Shown here: piece after piece, positions 1-10,454 of the stretch | Position numbering within the stretch: the first letter of the stretch is position 1 | Layout: every line of letters begins with the position of its first letter | Source: Candidatus Nanopelagicaceae bacterium | GTDB lineage: Bacteria > Actinomycetota > Actinomycetes > Nanopelagicales > Nanopelagicaceae | Assembly (NCBI GenBank): GCA_018883365.1 | Contig: VEQF01000005.1 | Span: forward strand, 1-64,000 | Direction of reading: 5' to 3' | Length of the DNA: 64,000 nucleotides | Notes under the pieces: model-generated | What the model was told of the DNA's origin: nothing | The model's database searches: none | The model's input: the letters and a program-made list of their open reading frames with translations, nothing else | Made by a program: the position numbers and the translations under genes

Positions 1-1303
1 TGTCGTTGGACCCAGCGATTCGAGAGGCGAGATCTGAAACTCCGTTGCTATGACCTCGGGAGCTATCACCCAACCAAAATTGTCTTGTTGCATCTCGGTA
101 AGCATCGTTCCACTCACGCCAAGGATGGGGGAAATCTCCTAGCGCATATCCAGCTACATCCCATGGTTCGGCGATTAATTTTCGCTCCCGAAGAATTGGA
201 TCGGCGCTTATTGCCGAGATTAGAGGTCCGTAAGTATCTATATCTCCATTGCCGCGTGAAATAGCGGTAGTTAAATCAAATCTGAATCCATCAACTCCAA
301 TTATTTGGCTCCACCAGTGAAGTGAATCGACAATCATTCGAGTAACAAATGGTCTTCGTGAATCGATGGTATTTCCGCACCCAGTGACATCTTCATAGCT
401 ATCGTCAGAATGGTGACGATAAAAAGTTTTGTTGTCGATTCCTCGAAATGAGTAGGTAGGTCCTTGAATACCTTCTTCTGCAGTGTGGTTGTAGACCACA
501 TCAAGTATTACCTCTATTCCTGCATCATGGAGGGAATCAATGGCATTTTGTAACTCTGTGATTGGGTTTTCCGTAGCGGCATATTCGTGATGTGGCGCAG
601 AGAATGCAATTGGGTTGTAACCCCAATGATTGCGTCGACCTCGAGCATGGTTATGAACTTCAGTTACAAATTGGTGAATAGGCAAAAGCTCAAGAGCGGT
701 TACGCCAAGTCTTTTTAAATGATTAATTGTTGAGGAATGTCCCAGCGCTTTGTAAGTCCCTCGTTCATTTTCGGGAATCTCTAAATTGTCAATCGTTAAT
801 CCGCGAACATGGGCTTCATATATAAAAGTTTTTTTCCATGGCACTCTGGGTCGTTCAATGATTCGTGGCTTGTGTTCCGTTACTACGGACAAGGGCGCAA
901 ATCCCAGAGAGTTTCGATCATCTCGAATGCTTAAATCACCATTGCCGAGGGCATCAGTTGCATAGTGACCAAAAATTTCCGGCGCATAAATAACTTCACC
1001 ATCAACTTGATGCGCATAGGGATCAATCAATACTTTGGAGGGGTTAAAACGCCAGCCTTGCTCGGGGCGCCAGGGACCATAGATTCGGTATCCGTAATGC
1101 TGCCCAACTCCAATTCCGGTGAGGTGGCCATGCCAAATTGGACCTTCTCGGTGCGGAAGTGAAAATTTGGTTTCCACCCATCGTCCATCCCGGAGATCAA
1201 AGAGACAAAGTTCGACCGCATCGGCGGCTGGAGCCCAGATTGCGAAATCGGTGCCATCTGCGACAACATGGTTTCCCAGAATATGTGGGTTGGCCGGTTT
1301 CAC
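1..1303 (-). CDS. glgX: Glycogen debranching enzyme GlgX (partial, C-terminus beyond the window)
   Basis: Hydrolyses alpha-1,6 branches of glycogen after phosphorylase trimming; cytosolic. Translating the minus strand gives an N-terminal CBM48/early-set domain (IWAPAADAVELCLFD) followed by the GH13 TIM barrel with region I DVVYNHT, region II GFRFDL (nucleophile Asp) and region III AEPWD (acid/base Glu). The order and the WREWNDAYRD segment fit GlgX/TreX better than TreZ. About 434 codons are present of a usual 650-720, so the C-terminal third is missing. The start is probably GTG at 1303; an in-frame TTG at 1315 is possible, and a stop lies just upstream of that. It is divergent from etfB across a 95-bp gap. 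Confidence 0.88.
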   Translation of the reverse strand, partial: MKPANPHILGNHVVADGTDFAIWAPAADAVELCLFDLRDGRWVETKFSLPHREGPIWHGHLTGIGVGQHYGYRIYGPWRPEQGWRFNPSKVLIDPYAHQVDGEVIYAPEIFGHYATDALGNGDLSIRDDRNSLGFAPLSVVTEHKPRIIERPRVPWKKTFIYEAHVRGLTIDNLEIPENERGTYKALGHSSTINHLKRLGVTALELLPIHQFVTEVHNHARGRRNHWGYNPIAFSAPHHEYAATENPITELQNAIDSLHDAGIEVILDVVYNHTAEEGIQGPTYSFRGIDNKTFYRHHSDDSYEDVTGCGNTIDSRRPFVTRMIVDSLHWWSQIIGVDGFRFDLTTAISRGNGDIDTYGPLISAISADPILRERKLIAEPWDVAGYALGDFPHPWREWNDAYRDATRQFWLGDSSRGHSNGVSDLASRIAGSND

Positions 1304-1373
1304 TTTGCTATTCAAGCATCTAATGGGCTACTTGCCCTTGTACACCTTGACTGGAAGTCGAGTAGAGGGCTCG

Positions 1374-1389
1374 GTTACTGACCAGTAAC
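1374..1389. promoter_or_regulatory. Palindromic operator candidate over the etfB promoter
   Basis: GTTACTG, a 2-bp spacer, then CAGTAAC gives perfect 7-bp arms. The right arm overlaps the putative etfB -10 hexamer TAACAT at 1386-1391, so a bound dimer would block transcription of etfBA. Size and symmetry resemble sites of small dimeric repressors such as TetR or GntR types. No regulator gene is adjacent, so the binding protein is unknown. Confidence 0.45.
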
Positions 1390-1391
1390 AT
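1386..1391 (+). promoter_or_regulatory. -10 hexamer, leaderless etfB promoter
   Basis: TAACAT ends 7 nt before the etfB ATG at 1399, which leaves no room for a Shine-Dalgarno. Transcription would start at or next to the start codon. Confidence 0.5.
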
Positions 1392-1398
1392 ACCGGTC

Positions 1399-2199
1399 AT
1401 GAAGATTGCCATCTGCGTAAAGCAAGTTCCTGATTCCTGGGCAGAAAAGAAAATGGTCAATGGAGTTTTGGATCGCGAAAGTGTTGATGCGGTTCTAAAT
1501 GACCTTGATGAGTATGCAATTGAGGAAGCTCTACGAGTAGTCGAGCCATTGAATGAAGGTAAAGAAACCCCGGAACACACAATTACATTGATTTCGATGG
1601 GACCGGATCGCGCGACAGAGGCAATTCGCAAAGGTTTATCAATGGGTGCAGATAGTGGCGTACTTGTTACTGATCCTGCTTTGGCTGGATCTGATGCGAT
1701 TGCTACTTCAAAAGTTTTATCAGAGGTGATTCGCGCAGGAGGTTTTGATTTAGTTTTCTGCGGAACAGAATCAACTGATGCACGTATGAGTGTAATTCCC
1801 GCAATGTTGGCGGAAAGATTGGGCTGGGCGCAATTAACTTTTGCCGGTTCGGTAAAAGTTGACGCCTCCAACTCCGTAGTTGAGATTGCACGCATGACAG
1901 AGAGCGGCGTTGAGACGATGTCCGCAAAGTTTCCTTGCGTCGTTAGTGTTATCGAGAAAATTAATGAGCCTAGGTACCCATCATTCAAAGGAATCATGGC
2001 GGCTAAGAAGAAAGTTATCGAAAACAAATCTCTCGCGGATTTTGGAATTTCAGCTGCTGAAGTTGGCGCAACCGGAGCTTGGAGCGTTGTCGCCGATGCA
2101 CAGGCCAGACCGCCACGTGACAAGGGTGTAAAGATTGAAGATTCCGGAGAGGCCGGAGCCAAACTAGCTGATTACTTAGCGGAAAAGCGATTGGTGTAA
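1399..2199 (+). CDS. etfB: Electron transfer flavoprotein beta subunit
   Basis: Small subunit of the FAD/AMP heterodimer that takes electrons from acyl-CoA and similar dehydrogenases and passes them to the quinone pool. The N-terminus MKIAICVKQVPD and the internal AIRKGLSMGAD and FCGTESTDA segments are typical of FixA/EtfB, and 266 aa is the usual length. The ATG has no Shine-Dalgarno but has TAACAT 7 nt upstream. etfA follows after 2 nt, so the subunits are co-expressed. The neighbours downstream (cysteine desulfurase, mnmA, ligA) match the mycobacterial fixA-fixB-iscS-trmU-ligA order. The presence of a fatty-oxidation gene at the far end of the window fits a role in beta-oxidation, but the partner dehydrogenases are not here. 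Confidence 0.95.
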   Translation: MKIAICVKQVPDSWAEKKMVNGVLDRESVDAVLNDLDEYAIEEALRVVEPLNEGKETPEHTITLISMGPDRATEAIRKGLSMGADSGVLVTDPALAGSDAIATSKVLSEVIRAGGFDLVFCGTESTDARMSVIPAMLAERLGWAQLTFAGSVKVDASNSVVEIARMTESGVETMSAKFPCVVSVIEKINEPRYPSFKGIMAAKKKVIENKSLADFGISAAEVGATGAWSVVADAQARPPRDKGVKIEDSGEAGAKLADYLAEKRLV

Positions 2200-2201
2200 C
2201 T

Positions 2202-3155
2202 ATGAGCAATGTATTGATTTTGGCCGACCATGACAGTGGGAAAGTAGCGAAAACTGCGGCCGAACTAGCGACTCTTGGAAAGCGTGCTTCCTCTGTCAAT
2301 GCGGTGATTCTTTCAGCACCAGGACAAAGCGATGCTCTCGCAGCGCAACTTGCAAATACAGAGGTAGAAAAAGTGCTTTCGGTGGAAAGTGATGATTTTG
2401 CAAAACATGGAATCGCCGCAATGGTTGACGCGCTTTCGCAAATTGTCGCTACTACAAACCCGGTAGCTGTTCTCATTCCTTCAACCGCGCGTGGCAAGGA
2501 AATAGCTGGAAGGCTCGCAGTAAGAATTGGTGGTGGAGTTATAACTGATGCTGTTGATGTTGCCTCCAATTTGCAAACTACTCAATCAGTTTTCGGCGGT
2601 TCCTTTACTGTGACCGCTTCGGTGAAAACCGGAACTCCAGTTATTACCGTCAGACCAAGTGCTGTTGAAGCATCTTCTACCTCCAATTCACCTACGGTCG
2701 AAAAACTTTCAATATCAATTGCAGATTCAGCAAAGCTTGTGACCATTTCGGAATCAAAGCCTGCTGTAAAGGGTGGTCGCCCGGAACTTACAGAAGCAAA
2801 AATTGTGATCTCTGGAGGTCGCGGAACAAATGGCGACTTCTCACAAGTTGAAGCCATGGCTGATTTACTAGGAGCTGCAGTTGGAGCCTCTCGTGCTGCA
2901 ACAGATGCCGGTTGGTATCCGCATACTCATCAAGTTGGACAGACTGGAAAAACAGTTAGCCCACAACTTTATGTAGCTTGTGGAATTTCTGGAGCGATTC
3001 AACATCGCGCGGGTATGCAAACCTCTAAAACCATTGTGGCCATCAACAAAGACCCAGAAGCACCAATCTTTGATTTGGCTGATTTTGGGGTAGTCGGGGA
3101 TCTTTTTGCGGTTTTGCCTCAAGCGCGTGAAGCGATTGCGGCTAAGCGCAGCTAA
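2202..3155 (+). CDS. etfA: Electron transfer flavoprotein alpha subunit
   Basis: Large ETF subunit, which holds the redox-active FAD. The C-terminal half carries the ETF_alpha FAD-binding signature: ISGGRG near residue 204, then [29 protein letters not shown], and a GISGAIQH stretch. The protein has 317 aa, normal for actinobacterial EtfA. The ATG lies 2 nt after the etfB stop and is translationally coupled. No ETF:quinone oxidoreductase gene is seen nearby. Confidence 0.95.
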   Translation: MSNVLILADHDSGKVAKTAAELATLGKRASSVNAVILSAPGQSDALAAQLANTEVEKVLSVESDDFAKHGIAAMVDALSQIVATTNPVAVLIPSTARGKEIAGRLAVRIGGGVITDAVDVASNLQTTQSVFGGSFTVTASVKTGTPVITVRPSAVEASSTSNSPTVEKLSISIADSAKLVTISESKPAVKGGRPELTEAKIVISGGRGTNGDFSQVEAMADLLGAAVGASRAATDAGWYPHTHQVGQTGKTVSPQLYVACGISGAIQHRAGMQTSKTIVAINKDPEAPIFDLADFGVVGDLFAVLPQAREAIAAKRS

Positions 3156-3183
3156 TTCGCCATTTAGACCAAGCCCAGCCATT

Positions 3184-3189
3184 TAGAAT
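3184..3189 (+). promoter_or_regulatory. -10 hexamer, leaderless cysteine desulfurase promoter
   Basis: TAGAAT ends 6 nt before the ATG at 3196. It lies in the second copy of a 10-bp direct repeat, GCCATTTAGA, at 3159-3168 and 3178-3187. Confidence 0.5.
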
Positions 3190-3195
3190 TGCGGC

Positions 3196-4374
3196 ATGCC
3201 TCGCGTCTACTTTGATAATGCTGCAACCACACCCATATCTGAGGTGGCGTTGCAGGCTTTTATTGAACAGTCTCGACAGGTTGGCAATCCCTCAAGTCTT
3301 CATACCTATGGACGTACGGCCCGTAAAGATTTGGAAGAGGCTCGCGAAAAACTAGCGGAGCTAATTGGCGCACATTCCACCGAGGTAATTTTCACAGGAT
3401 CTGGAACTGAGGCCAACAACTTGGCCATCAAAGGAATTTACTGGCAACGCAAATCTGAAGATTCGCGAAAAAAGGTTATTGTCATTTCGGGGTTTGAACA
3501 TCATGCGGTTTTGGATCCCGCTAATTGGCTGGTTGAGTTTGATGGCGCGGAGATTGTTCAAATTCCAGTTTCGCGTGATGGCTTTATAGATTTGGAAAAA
3601 CTAGCAGCGATTTTAGTGGATCGAAAAGATGAGATTGCTTTAGTTAGCGTAATGCATTCAAATAACGAAGTTGGCTCGATTCAACCAATTAAAGAAATTT
3701 CTGCGTTGGCAAAAAGATTTGATGTTCCCGTTCACACTGATGCGGTACAGAGTTTTGGTAAGACACCTTTGAATTTCAAAGATCTTGAGGTATTTGCGAT
3801 GACTTTAAGTGCGCACAAGATTGGTGGTCCAGTCGGAGTTGGTGCGTTGGTGCTAAAAAAAGGTGTGGACATCACCCCTATTCTGCATGGCGGTGGACAG
3901 GAGCGAGACATTCGCAGTGGAACTTTAAATGCCGCAGGCATCGTATCTTTTGTCGCGGCATCACAATCTGCAATTAGAGACCTTACTACTAATGCACAAA
4001 AAGTTGAAAGCCTACGTGCAAAATTGATCTCGGCAATTCAGGAACAGATTCCAGATGCAACATTGAATGGAGTCATGCAGGGTGAAGTTCTTCCTGGTAT
4101 CGCCAATATTTCTTTTCCCAACACCGAGAGCGACTCTTTATTGGTTCTATTTGATGCAGAGGGAATAGCGTGCTCGACTGGATCAGCCTGTAGCGCGGGC
4201 GTTCAAGAGGCCAGTCATGTACTTCTAGCGATGGGTAGAACAGAGAAAGAGGCGCGAGCATCACTGCGTTTCTCGCTTGGAACCACCAATACTGAGGCAG
4301 ATATCGAATATCTTCGTACCTGTATCAAGCGCGTAATCGAAAGAGCTCGCGCCGCCTATTCGGTCTCACAGTAA
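3196..4374 (+). CDS. Cysteine desulfurase (IscS/NifS family)
   Basis: PLP enzyme that takes sulfur from cysteine as an enzyme-bound persulfide. The aspartate aminotransferase fold starts with VYFDNAATTP. The PLP lysine is in LSAHKIGGPVGVGAL near residue 205 and the persulfide cysteine is in the loop CSTGSACSAG near residue 330. It has 392 aa. mnmA follows 9 nt downstream, so its main job is probably to supply sulfur for tRNA 2-thiouridine; it may also serve Fe-S assembly. There is no iscU or suf gene here. The start is set by the conserved N-terminus and TAGAAT 6 nt upstream. Confidence 0.93.
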   Translation: MPRVYFDNAATTPISEVALQAFIEQSRQVGNPSSLHTYGRTARKDLEEAREKLAELIGAHSTEVIFTGSGTEANNLAIKGIYWQRKSEDSRKKVIVISGFEHHAVLDPANWLVEFDGAEIVQIPVSRDGFIDLEKLAAILVDRKDEIALVSVMHSNNEVGSIQPIKEISALAKRFDVPVHTDAVQSFGKTPLNFKDLEVFAMTLSAHKIGGPVGVGALVLKKGVDITPILHGGGQERDIRSGTLNAAGIVSFVAASQSAIRDLTTNAQKVESLRAKLISAIQEQIPDATLNGVMQGEVLPGIANISFPNTESDSLLVLFDAEGIACSTGSACSAGVQEASHVLLAMGRTEKEARASLRFSLGTTNTEADIEYLRTCIKRVIERARAAYSVSQ

Positions 4375-4383
4375 AGAGTAAAA

Positions 4384-7511
<3,128 letters not shown>

Positions 7512-7515
7512 CAGT

Positions 7516-7521
7516 TAAGAT
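7516..7521 (+). promoter_or_regulatory. -10 hexamer, leaderless promoter of the small membrane gene
   Basis: TAAGAT ends 6 nt before the ATG at 7528. It would also drive nadD-rsfS downstream. Confidence 0.5.
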
Positions 7522-7527
7522 GCAGTC

Positions 7528-7701
7528 ATGTTCAAATCTTTATTAGCGCTTCGAGCTCAATCTAAAATTGATCAGGTCATCTTCAGCGAAGTGGGCGAAA
7601 AAGGTCGTGAGCTACCTGCCTCACCAGTTTTCTTTGGAGTATTCACTTTCGCAGTTTTAATGTTGATGCTGTACTTAGTTTTGCGTTTAGACCGCGACTA
7701 A
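7528..7701 (+). CDS. Small single-pass membrane protein, 57 aa, unknown function
   Basis: The frame encodes a charged N-terminal half (MFKSLLALRAQSKIDQ at its start), then one clear membrane helix of about 20 residues from SPVFFGVFTFAVL to YLVLRL, and a short RLDRD tail. It has its own TANNNT hexamer 6 nt upstream, and nadD starts 1 nt after its stop. That placement argues that it is a real gene, first in the nadD-rsfS operon. I do not recognise the family. Topology is unclear; the positive-inside rule does not clearly favour either end. Confidence 0.65.
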   Translation: MFKSLLALRAQSKIDQVIFSEVGEKGRELPASPVFFGVFTFAVLMLMLYLVLRLDRD

Positions 7702-7702
7702 A

Positions 7703-8290
7703 TTGTCTGACCGAAAAAGAATCGGCGTTTTCGGTGGGACTTTTGATCCCATTCATTTCGGTCATGTTCATTTGTTAACCGAGCTATTAAATTCAAAGAA
7801 ATTTGATGACATTATCGTCATTCCAGCCGGAGATCCTTGGCAGAAAAATCCTAAAGTTCCGGGCGAATACCGATTTGAGATGACCCAAATCGCATTAAAA
7901 GAGTTGCCATTAAAAGTAAGTGATCTAGAGATAAAGCGCAACGGACCAACTTACGCTCTAGATACCTACCAAGAATTAGAAGCTTTGTACGGTGAACAGG
8001 ATTTTGTTTGGATTATTGGCAGTGATGTTGTTAACTCACTTAGCTCTTGGCATGAGATAGAGCGTTTAGCCCAAAGCGTAGAGTTTCTTGTGGTTAAGCG
8101 CCCGCATTCAAAAGTTGATGTGACGAATGTTCCGGCTTTTGTTAAGTATTCTGAAATTGAAGTTAATGCGCTCGATATCTCCGCAACTCAAGTTCGAAAT
8201 GCCTTGGCAAACGGAGATGTTCTAGCCGGTTTGATTCCTGATAATGTCGCTCAGTTCATTAAAAGCAAAGGACTATATGGCGCCGCGTAA
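7703..8290 (+). CDS. nadD: Nicotinate-nucleotide adenylyltransferase
   Basis: Converts nicotinate mononucleotide and ATP to deamido-NAD. The nucleotidyltransferase motif GGTFDPIHFGHVHL is at residues 10-23, and the C-terminal ISATQVRNAL matches the ISSTxIR motif. It has 195 aa, the usual size. The start is TTG one base after the previous stop, so it probably relies on coupling. It overlaps rsfS by 14 nt. The nadD-rsfS-phosphoglycerate mutase order matches the mycobacterial Rv2421c-Rv2420c-Rv2419c block. Confidence 0.93.
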   Translation: MSDRKRIGVFGGTFDPIHFGHVHLLTELLNSKKFDDIIVIPAGDPWQKNPKVPGEYRFEMTQIALKELPLKVSDLEIKRNGPTYALDTYQELEALYGEQDFVWIIGSDVVNSLSSWHEIERLAQSVEFLVVKRPHSKVDVTNVPAFVKYSEIEVNALDISATQVRNALANGDVLAGLIPDNVAQFIKSKGLYGAA

Positions 8291-8660
8291 ATCAACCATT
8301 GATTTAACTCAAAAAGCTGCTCACGCCGCGATTGAAAAACTCGGAACTGATCTTGTGGCGATAGATCTCTCTGGTCAGATGGTGCTGAGTGAAGTATTTC
8401 TTCTTGTAAGTGGCCAAAATGAAAGACAGATAGATGCCATCGCAGATGAGATTGAAAGACAACTAGCTTTGATAGGCGAAAAGCCGGTGCGTCGAGAAAG
8501 CTCTGAGCATTGGATTTTGCTGGATTATGAGGATCTTGTTGTACATGTTCAAACTGAAGAGGTTCGCCAGTATTACATGTTGGATCGACTTTGGAACGAT
8601 TGCCCAATAATGCCCTTGGATGCGGTTGCCAAAGCTGCTGAATTTAAAAGGGGGCAGTAG
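8277..8660 (+). CDS. rsfS: Ribosome silencing factor RsfS
   Basis: Binds ribosomal protein L14 on the 50S subunit and blocks subunit joining under nutrient stress. The Iojap/RsfS signature is visible in SEHWILLDYEDLVVHVQ and YYMLDRLW. It has 127 aa when started at the ATG at 8277 (MAPRKST). Longer starts would only extend into nadD. The coupling to nadD is conserved in many bacteria. Confidence 0.93.
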   Translation: MAPRKSTIDLTQKAAHAAIEKLGTDLVAIDLSGQMVLSEVFLLVSGQNERQIDAIADEIERQLALIGEKPVRRESSEHWILLDYEDLVVHVQTEEVRQYYMLDRLWNDCPIMPLDAVAKAAEFKRGQ

Positions 8661-8662
8661 TT

Positions 8663-9313
8663 GTGGCTAAGAATTCTCAGCGCATTGTTTTATGGAGACA
8701 TGGCCAAACTAATTGGAATATTGAAAATCGTTTTCAAGGTCACTCGGATATTCCGTTAAATGAAGTTGGAATTGCTCAGGCTGAACGAGCAGCTCCACTG
8801 CTGCTAAATCTTCAGCCAGACAAAATTGTGTCAAGCGATTTGATTCGTGCGCAACAAACCGCATCTGCCTTAGCAAAACTAGCCAAGCTTGAAATTCAGA
8901 TTGATGCTGGTTTGCGTGAGACCAATGGTGGAAAGTGGGAAGGAAAAACTGGAGCGGAAAATCGCGCCGAAGACTATGAAAGATTTGTGACTTGGCTAGA
9001 TGGTGATGATGCTCCGGCCGGTGAAACTGGAGAACGAAGAAGTGAAATTGCTGAACGGGCGGTTTCTGCCATAACCCGCGCCTTAAACCCTGATGTTTCT
9101 ACATTGATTGTTGTCACTCATGGCGGAACTGCACGGTGTATTTTGGGAAAAATGCTAGATATGCCGATGAATCAATGGTCTGCATTAGGTGGTTTATCAA
9201 ATGCGTCATGGTCAATCTTGGAAAATGGCCATCACAGAGATGGTTGGGTTCTTGTAGAGCACAATGCGGGATCTCTTCCTGAACCGATTTATGGAGAGGA
9301 AAGCGGGGCGTAG
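8663..9313 (+). CDS. Histidine phosphatase (phosphoglycerate mutase-like; GpgP-type candidate)
   Basis: Histidine phosphatase superfamily member with the N-terminal RHG motif LWRHGQTNWN near residue 11, the SSDLIRAQQTA segment and a second catalytic His in VVTHGG. It has 216 aa. The order nadD-rsfS-this gene is the same as in mycobacteria, where the third gene encodes glucosyl-3-phosphoglycerate phosphatase, so that activity is possible. Sequence alone cannot separate it from a cofactor-dependent mutase or a broad phosphatase. The GTG start is 2 nt after the rsfS stop. Confidence 0.85.
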   Translation: MAKNSQRIVLWRHGQTNWNIENRFQGHSDIPLNEVGIAQAERAAPLLLNLQPDKIVSSDLIRAQQTASALAKLAKLEIQIDAGLRETNGGKWEGKTGAENRAEDYERFVTWLDGDDAPAGETGERRSEIAERAVSAITRALNPDVSTLIVVTHGGTARCILGKMLDMPMNQWSALGGLSNASWSILENGHHRDGWVLVEHNAGSLPEPIYGEESGA

Positions 9314-9344
9314 TTCCGGTAAGGTCTGCGCCGCAGAGAAATTA

Positions 9345-9417
9345 GGGGCTATAGCGCAGCTGGTAGCGCACCTGCATGGCATGCAGGGGGTCAGGGGTTC
9401 AAGTCCCCTTAGCTCCA
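9345..9417 (+). tRNA. tRNA-Ala (GGC)
   Basis: Cloverleaf with acceptor arms GGGGCTA and TAGCTCC and discriminator A. The anticodon stem CCTGC/GCAGG encloses loop ATGGCAT, giving anticodon GGC. The T arm has GGTTCAAGTCC. The CCA end is not encoded. A TAAGGT followed by GC-rich sequence at 9320-9336 could be its promoter. Confidence 0.97.
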
Positions 9418-9479
9418 CAAATAAGCTCCACAAGTTACTTCCACACTGGCTTCAATTACTTTGGGGAAAGATTTAGAAA

Positions 9480-10445
9480 ATGACAGAAAACAATTCAGAG
9501 ATCTCAACATCTCGCCTACCCCTACAGCACATCCCTAATGGTTGGTCTGCTTCAGACATTCAAGATCTGACTGGAAAACACTTTGTCATTACCGGCGGAA
9601 CTAGCGGTATCGGGAAAGAGGCGGCACGAGAATTAGTGCGGGCCGGAGCAAAGGTAACTATCACTGCGCGAAATACTCAAAAAGCTGAAGCCACTCGCAA
9701 GGAACTCTCAAGCGAAAAAGTTTCTATTACCGCGATGGATTTAGCAGATTTGAATAGTGTACGAAAAGCTGCTCGGGAAATTACTGAACCAGTTGATGTC
9801 TTGATTCTAAATGCAGGTGTCATGGCGGTTCCTTTTACTAAAACCGCAGATGATTTTGAATTGCAAATGGGCACCAATCATCTTGGTCATTTTGCATTTG
9901 CTGGATTAATGTCAGATCGAATCACATCAAGAGTGGTAACTATTTCTAGCCAGGCTCATCGCACGGGATCATTCGGAGATGGCTCCGTTAAAACGATAAG
10001 AGAAATTTGCCTAGGAAAAAACAAGTATCAGCCTTGGGGCGCATATGGAGCCAGCAAGCTTGCAAATCTATTGTTCACTTTTGAACTCGAGCGATTTTCC
10101 GCAAATAAAGGTTTAAGTTTCCATGCTTTCGCGGCACATCCAGGATATTCAAATACCAACCTGCAAAGTGTTGGACCAAAGATGCGTGGCAACCTTAGGG
10201 AAGAACGGGCTACAGCTTTTATGAATACTGTTATTGCGCAGTCAGCGGCAAAAGGCGCCCTGCCCACATTGTGTGCAGCAACATTTCCTAATTTGTACGG
10301 CGCTTCTTATATTGGACCAGATGGTTTGTTTGAGATGCGTGGATTTCCAAAGGCCACCAGAGCGCGTGCTCTTGCATATGATCAAAGATTGGCCCGTAAT
10401 CTCTGGAGCGTCAGTGAGGAATTAACTGGCGTTTATTGGCGGTAA
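9480..10445 (+). CDS. Short-chain dehydrogenase/reductase
   Basis: NAD(P)-dependent oxidoreductase with a classical Rossmann fold: cofactor motif TGGTSGIGKEAA near residue 38, NAGVMAV near residue 110, catalytic Ser in VTISSQAHR, and YGASKLAN with the catalytic Tyr and Lys. It has 321 aa, longer than the 250-aa core, and resembles retinol/protochlorophyllide-type SDRs with an extended C-terminus. The substrate cannot be told. It sits alone between tRNA-Ala and leuS; its stop codon is also the beginning of the leuS -10 hexamer. Confidence 0.88.
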   Translation: MTENNSEISTSRLPLQHIPNGWSASDIQDLTGKHFVITGGTSGIGKEAARELVRAGAKVTITARNTQKAEATRKELSSEKVSITAMDLADLNSVRKAAREITEPVDVLILNAGVMAVPFTKTADDFELQMGTNHLGHFAFAGLMSDRITSRVVTISSQAHRTGSFGDGSVKTIREICLGKNKYQPWGAYGASKLANLLFTFELERFSANKGLSFHAFAAHPGYSNTNLQSVGPKMRGNLREERATAFMNTVIAQSAAKGALPTLCAATFPNLYGASYIGPDGLFEMRGFPKATRARALAYDQRLARNLWSVSEELTGVYWR

Positions 10446-10448
10446 CCT
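10443..10448 (+). promoter_or_regulatory. -10 hexamer, leaderless leuS promoter
   Basis: TAACCT ends 6 nt before the leuS ATG at 10455. Its first three bases are the TAA stop of the SDR gene. Confidence 0.5.
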
Positions 10449-10454
10449 ACGCAC

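Noticed and set aside
1320-2162. A 280-codon open frame antisense to etfB
   Set aside because: Complement shadow of etfB, with Ser/Thr/Ala-rich composition and no recognisable motif; etfB itself is certain.
9264-9476. A 70-codon frame running through tRNA-Ala
   Set aside because: It crosses a clear tRNA gene and the end of the phosphatase gene with no homology.
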